Shown here: one piece after another, positions 59,152 through 64,000 of the stretch
How positions within the stretch are numbered: position 1 is the first letter of the stretch
Layout of the letters: the number at the start of each line of letters is the position of its first letter
Assembly (NCBI RefSeq): GCF_036785885.1
Contig: NC_092312.1
Coordinates: 13,906,001-13,970,000 of the forward strand
DNA: 64,000 bases
Direction: 5' to 3'
Origin: Coffea arabica
Taxonomy: Eukaryota; Streptophyta; Magnoliopsida; Gentianales; Rubiaceae
Made by a program: the position numbers and the translations under genes
Notes under the pieces: model-generated
The model's input: only the letters and a program-made list of their open reading frames with translations
Databases searched by the model: none
Told to the model about the DNA's origin: nothing

Positions 59152-62100
59152 CCAGCATCCCATTTTAACATAATGGGCCTATATGTATATATATTCTTTG
59201 ATTAGTGAAAAAATGATGGTTGCTCTTTGAGGATAAACACGGTGTATGACATTGACAAGCTGAACTATTATGTGTTAATGGAAAGTGGGTAAGAAACTCG
59301 ACCAATTCCAACTTCTAGATTTAGTGTTCAATGAAGGAGAAGACGTGTACAACTGGCTGAAATGACTTGGTTTCATGAGGTATGGGTTCTTGGTCTTGTG
59401 GAAAGTTTTGTACTTTATTTGTGCAAACGTGGAACGTAAAATATGCATAGATGCTTCTCATGAGTTACCAATTACACTACTGACTAACTTGTATTATAAT
59501 GTAGTAATTAAAAGCAGTGTATTGGCACATTAGAAAAATGATTAACTTCACACTAGTGGTTTTTGGAAAAATTCTCTTATGTTCCTTTAGGAACTATCAT
59601 AGAATTTCAACTACGATATCCATGATTTTGTAGTGTACATTATCGATTGAAATTCAATTCGTGCAGTTTCCAAGATTCAAATACTAAAACTATTTGAAAA
59701 TCTTGAATAGCCTAAGACAGTCAAGAACTAGCTTATAGCTCCATCCCATTTCTTGAGCCCATGGCCTGTGCATGTAAATTTGTTTTGTATGCGTACACCA
59801 TTTCTTTTGGTGCTTTATGTTATGTTTGTGTGTGAAATTGGTGGCAGAAATTATTGAAAGGATCATTCATCATGAGAATTGAGAACAAGAAAAAGTTATG
59901 TCCCAACTGCCTATGGTGGTGACCTACAATTGAACAAATTGAAACCATTGGCTCTTTTTGGCTTTGCTGCATTACATTGTGTTTATCAATCCACAGCTTT
60001 TTTTTCTTCCCCCTTTTGTCTGGGTGGGTGGCATCTCATGCCAGATTCTCTGTGGGACTGCAGCTTGTATGTATAGAATTTCTTTGGGGCTACTACTTGC
60101 CAAACACCTTTAGCTGTCTCTTTTTATTGATGTATCATTTTGCCTTGGGACTGATACCTCCTCTCTCCATCCACCACCTGGAGACTAGTCAGCATAACAA
60201 ACCATCCAAATCAATTTTAAAAAAATATTATTTACACTTTTTTTTTTTTTTTTTTATTAATCACACTTTTACTATCGTTTTAATCATATAGTAATTTTCA
60301 TTTATTAAACTATAAGATAAAATAAATGTTGAAAGTTAACGTGTTTGGATAGTATATTATTTGAGATAATTTTATTAAAAAAATACTATAGTACTTTTTT
60401 GACGTGATATATACGATGAGAATAAGTTTTCGGAAAAAGAATCCCGCCAGCAATATTCTCCCCCAGAGATGTTCCCACTATAGATCTGCATCAAGAATTC
60501 AGCACAGTTTTACTAGGTGCCATATTATTATTATTGTTGTTGTTGTTGTTCTCTTATAGAAGGAAGTTGTGGCCATAAAGATTGAAGAAATCAATACTAG
60601 AGATAAAATTTACTACTACAATGTACTAAATTTGAGTACAAAATAAGGAAGAATATTGTGAGAGATTTGAAAATGAAAGTCATTTGCAACTTCTTAGTGA
60701 CTGAGGAGTTGGAAACGGTATAAAGTCTTCCCACTCATAACAAGAATCCGGCTGTCATCAATGACCATAGAAGTTGTTGTATAATGGCAAGTCCCTGTCC
60801 CAAAGTCTTCCAATTAAAGTTGTATGCATTTGTTTTTTTTTTTTTTTTTTAAAAGTTGTATGCATTTTCACTCCACAGTTCTGCACTACCTAGAATTAAT
60901 GGACAATAATTATATAATAATAATAAAGATATCATTAGAGAACCACTAAAAAGTTAACTTACGACAAAAACAAAAAAAAAAAAAAAAAGGAAGCAGCACA
61001 GTTTGACAGGGATTAGGCCATTTGTCAAATGGTAAAGTCAATGTTTGATGAGTAAAAACTTCACTTGGAAAGAACAAAATGATGTCAACAAAACAATGTG
61101 GAGAGAAATTATACGTAAGTGTGAATCAAACAAATAAAAAACTCGCAATGGATTTTCTCTCCTATCTACTCCCTCTTTATTTTATTCTCTATTTCACTTT
61201 TTATTATATTATTATTTTTTTTCATAAATATTATATTTTAATTCCTTTTTATTTTCTTAACATTCAATAACTATTAATTGAGTAATACACAAGATTTCAC
61301 AAATTCAAAAAATAAAAATACACAGAAAAAAGAGATTTTTCATGAATTCTCTGCTGCATTTTGTATTGTATTATATATATTATATTTTTGAGACAGTTGT
61401 ATTTATTTTTTTACTGTGTTAGTAGTTATTTGATGGTTAGAAAATAAAAAAAAATTAAAATATGATATTTATAAAATAAAATAATAATATAATAAAAAGT
61501 GGAACAACGAGTGTAACAAAAAAGTGGGACAAAAGATTCGCCGTGACAAAGACCTCTATTTGTCTTGAAAACAGCTTATTGATTTATTTAGCATTATCAA
61601 AACATTAAGCCCTTCAGCCCTCCTAAAGAAAAATGAGAAAAAAAATTTTGAAATAGAACCAATTAAGTGTCAAATCAATTTTAGAATATGGTGAAGTGGT
61701 TGTGTACCTACAAATGATTAGCTAAAAGTTGTCCAAAAGATCAGGAGTGAAGCTTTAGACAAACACTGCCCTTTTACTTTGCTATCTTTATACACATATT
61801 CTTTAAAATAACTATATTCACTTCCGCTATTTTTTTGATTTGAATAATTAATAATATTTTTGGACGAATTGTTCATGCATCTAATTATATGCCTCAATAG
61901 CTAGCATTTTATTATGATTCATATGGAATTTTTACATATTAGTTACATCAGAATTAACACAATGTTATATTGCTCCTACATTTTAAAATTTGACTTTATT
62001 GGCAAATTTGGGACAGTTCCAGCCCCTAACCCTAACCAAACTAGAAGAAAAAAAGATTGTATCATCAAGTTTCTGATTTGAATTGTAAAGCATTAAACAT

Positions 62101-62496
62101 AAGTTAATTATTCTATACTGTCAGCATAATTTCTTATTAACTCCACAATCAAAATTCACATAGTATAAGAGTTTCATGGATTGCAGGGAACAGGTGTAAA
62201 AATAAAATAAAATAAAAACAAAATATCCAATTCCTGAGCCCAGCTGCTTAGATCCACCCTACATGACAACATCCTTGTAAAATTCTGTTCTACTCCAACT
62301 TCAACTTCCGCTTGCAGCCTTCTCCGGTTCCCTTCCACGTGTCAGATGCCTATTGGTCAAAGGGGCATTCAAATTCAAGAAACTCTGCGTTGCATCTAAT
62401 ACATCAGCTTACCAATCCCCCCCAGAAGACTTCCAATTTGATTAATTGGATAAAGATTTATCCAATTGGTTGTCTAATTCATTGTTCAACCCAAAT
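59152..62496. other. Gene-free spacer before the RINGv gene
   Basis: A decayed copy of the Tourist-like MITE family lies near 60338-60430 (cgtgtttggatagtatattatt, then atactatagtactttttt). There are an ATT/GTT microsatellite at 60523-60550 and several A or T runs. The last 200 bp are probably the promoter and leader of the next gene. No protein-like frame is visible. Confidence 0.5.
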
Positions 62497-63686
62497 ATGG
62501 AAAAATCCAAAACATCTAGTGAGAATAGTATTAGTAGTACTAGTACATGTCAGAATTCAAGAGTTTCTGTTGATCAAGAAACCAGAATCACAATAAGGGA
62601 AGATGAAAGTTCTGAAAGTGGAGGGGAAAAAAGTGGAGATTGTGGTGAAAAGTCAGAAGGGTTGACTGTAAATAAGGGGTTGAATAATGATTTGGGATTG
62701 GAAGAGGATAAATATTCATGTGGGATTGAGGTCAAGCGTGGGAATATCGATGGGGAAAATCAGAGATTATGCAGAATATGCCATTTGAGTAAACCAGAAG
62801 ATGAGAAGAATTCGATGGATTTGATTGAACTTGGCTGTGGATGCAGAGGTGAACTTGGTTTTGCTCATTCACACTGTGCTGAAGCATGGTTTAAGCTCAG
62901 AGGAAATAGGTAGTTATCTTTTTTTTCAAAAATCCAATCTTGGTTGTTTTGTCATCTTTGTGAGTGATGAATTCATATTTTTGGGCATAAGAGTTATGCC
63001 GGAATTTTGATTTTAATGCATTATTTGTTTGATTCAGTTATGTCAAAGGAATTTCCTTTGTTATATTCATGCATTAAGTTGTTTGACTTATGAACTTTTA
63101 TGACTTTCTCATCAGTTACGTTAAGCTTGCTTTTCACGTCTAGATTATGATTAGAGAAGTATATTTACTTGATCCAATTCCTAAAAATGGTAGGAGAATA
63201 CTGACTTGAATGCTATATTCTCTGACAAAAACTATGACCTATGCCTTGGATCACATTATAGTTGTGTAAAGCTCATTAAGGAAGGAATCTTTAGAAGAAG
63301 TGTTGAACTTCTTTTATGAGACAATTAATAGGCTGAACTTTTTCCCCTTTGCATTGTAGTCTTCTATTGTTGAACTTCATCCTTTATATATGCATTTTAA
63401 ATCACATATTGTTTACCAATATCTCATATTTCCTATATCATCTGCGGTAATTTCTCTAGATTTAATCTGTCTATTGTGTTTCTCTTTTCATTTGCAGTTA
63501 TTGCTTGTTCTGTGAAGTGCTCATATTGGTTAAGTTGTTGTGTTTCATATCTGGTTTTATGGATCAAAACTGGATAAATGAACAGATACCGGGGTCAAAT
63601 ACCTCAGCTCCATGCAAACACATGGAAACCTCTGATAGATACCCAACAAGCCAAGAGTTGACTATTTTTCCTAACAAGTTTTAAGA
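62497..63686 (+). CDS. RING-CH (RINGv/MARCH-type) zinc-finger protein, 3' end uncertain
   Basis: Exon 1 (62497-62909) encodes 137 residues: a Ser/Glu/Gly-rich N terminus, then RLCRICHLSKPEDEKNSMDL, then LGCGCRGELGFAHSHCAEAW and FKLRGNR. The spacing C-x2-C...C-x-C...H-x2-C is the first part of a C4HC3 RING-CH finger, which recruits E2 enzymes for ubiquitin transfer. The donor is ag|gtagtt. The family normally continues TCEICG; the only strong acceptor in view (63498) gives SYCLFCEVLILVK, which keeps C-x2-C but then diverges and runs 62 codons to a TAA at about 63684. This may be an alternative last exon, or the true exons may lie beyond the window. ATG 62497 is the first in frame; membrane segments expected for the family are not in view. 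Confidence 0.65.
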
Positions 63687-63689
63687 TGT

Positions 63690-64000
63690 AAAATGAACTT
63701 TCAAGCACTTAGGTTCTTTGTATTGCTAGCACTTGTAAATCGCTTACCTATTTTTGAATTCATGGAGATGACAACTGGAACTCTGTCCCAAGAATGTTTT
63801 ATACAGTCCAGTTGAAAAAATGTCATGCTTTTACCTGAGGTTATCTTAGTTCTTATAGTTGATGAGCATGAGACAATTGTCCTATGTTCTTCTTTTATAG
63901 AGCTTGTGGCATGTCATGATTCATTCCAGGGATTCCCATCTGTTATTTCTTCATCAGATTTCTTAAAACTTTCCCTGCTGCATTGGTGATTTATAGCCTA
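63690..64000 (+). other. Intron or 3' flank of the RINGv gene
   Basis: No further exon with RING-CH or membrane sequence could be recognised before the window edge. The base composition is intron-like. Confidence 0.4.

Overview
The window is nuclear DNA of a flowering plant, most likely a eudicot. It is AT-rich, its genes carry many GT-AG introns, and it holds plant-only gene families (SHAGGY-like kinase, LRR receptor kinases, RINGv protein) and plant transposons. I cannot name the species from sequence alone. All protein calls come from reading motifs and splice sites by eye; no database search was run.

Five host genes look intact within the window or run off its end. (1) 17609-22204, minus: a three-exon LRR receptor kinase of subfamily XII (Xa21/EFR/FLS2 type), 1116 aa, non-RD kinase. 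(2) 36491-42865, plus: a twelve-exon clade II GSK3/SHAGGY-like kinase of 380 aa whose key residues have the numbering of Arabidopsis BIN2. (3) 46651-51938, plus: an eleven-exon LRR-RLK of subfamily II, 620 aa, closest to Arabidopsis At5g45780 (CIK4). (4) 54310-58178, plus: a six-exon, 238-aa Borealin-like protein, a putative chromosomal passenger complex subunit. (5) 62497 onward, plus: a RING-CH (RINGv) protein whose 3' end is uncertain.

The left 37 kb is a duplicated and rearranged patchwork. The sequence before the BIN2-like gene (29677-36805) has a diverged second copy at 1-8830, which ends in an orphan BIN2 promoter and exon 1 with the start codon lost. Next to it lies a broken copy of the receptor-kinase locus (8845-10613 and 15916-15968). 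Each paralogous copy serves as an empty site for insertions in the other. This dates and bounds a 5.3-kb autonomous-looking Mutator-like element (10614-15905), two Tourist-like MITEs (30494-30875), a GC-rich SINE-like retroposon (5799-5906) and a 2.1-kb nested insertion carrying a short LTR element (118-2204).

The region upstream of the intact subfamily XII kinase (22226-27794) is a giant imperfect inverted repeat. Its outer ends are the promoter and leader of the kinase gene, and inner tandem arrays of about 107 bp flank a 1.1-kb spacer. The right arm is a ghost promoter with no coding region behind it. This is the most unusual structure in the window.

From 37 kb on the sequence is ordinary gene space with small transposon remnants, the best defined being a 504-bp hAT-type MITE with an 8-bp target duplication at 58640-59143.
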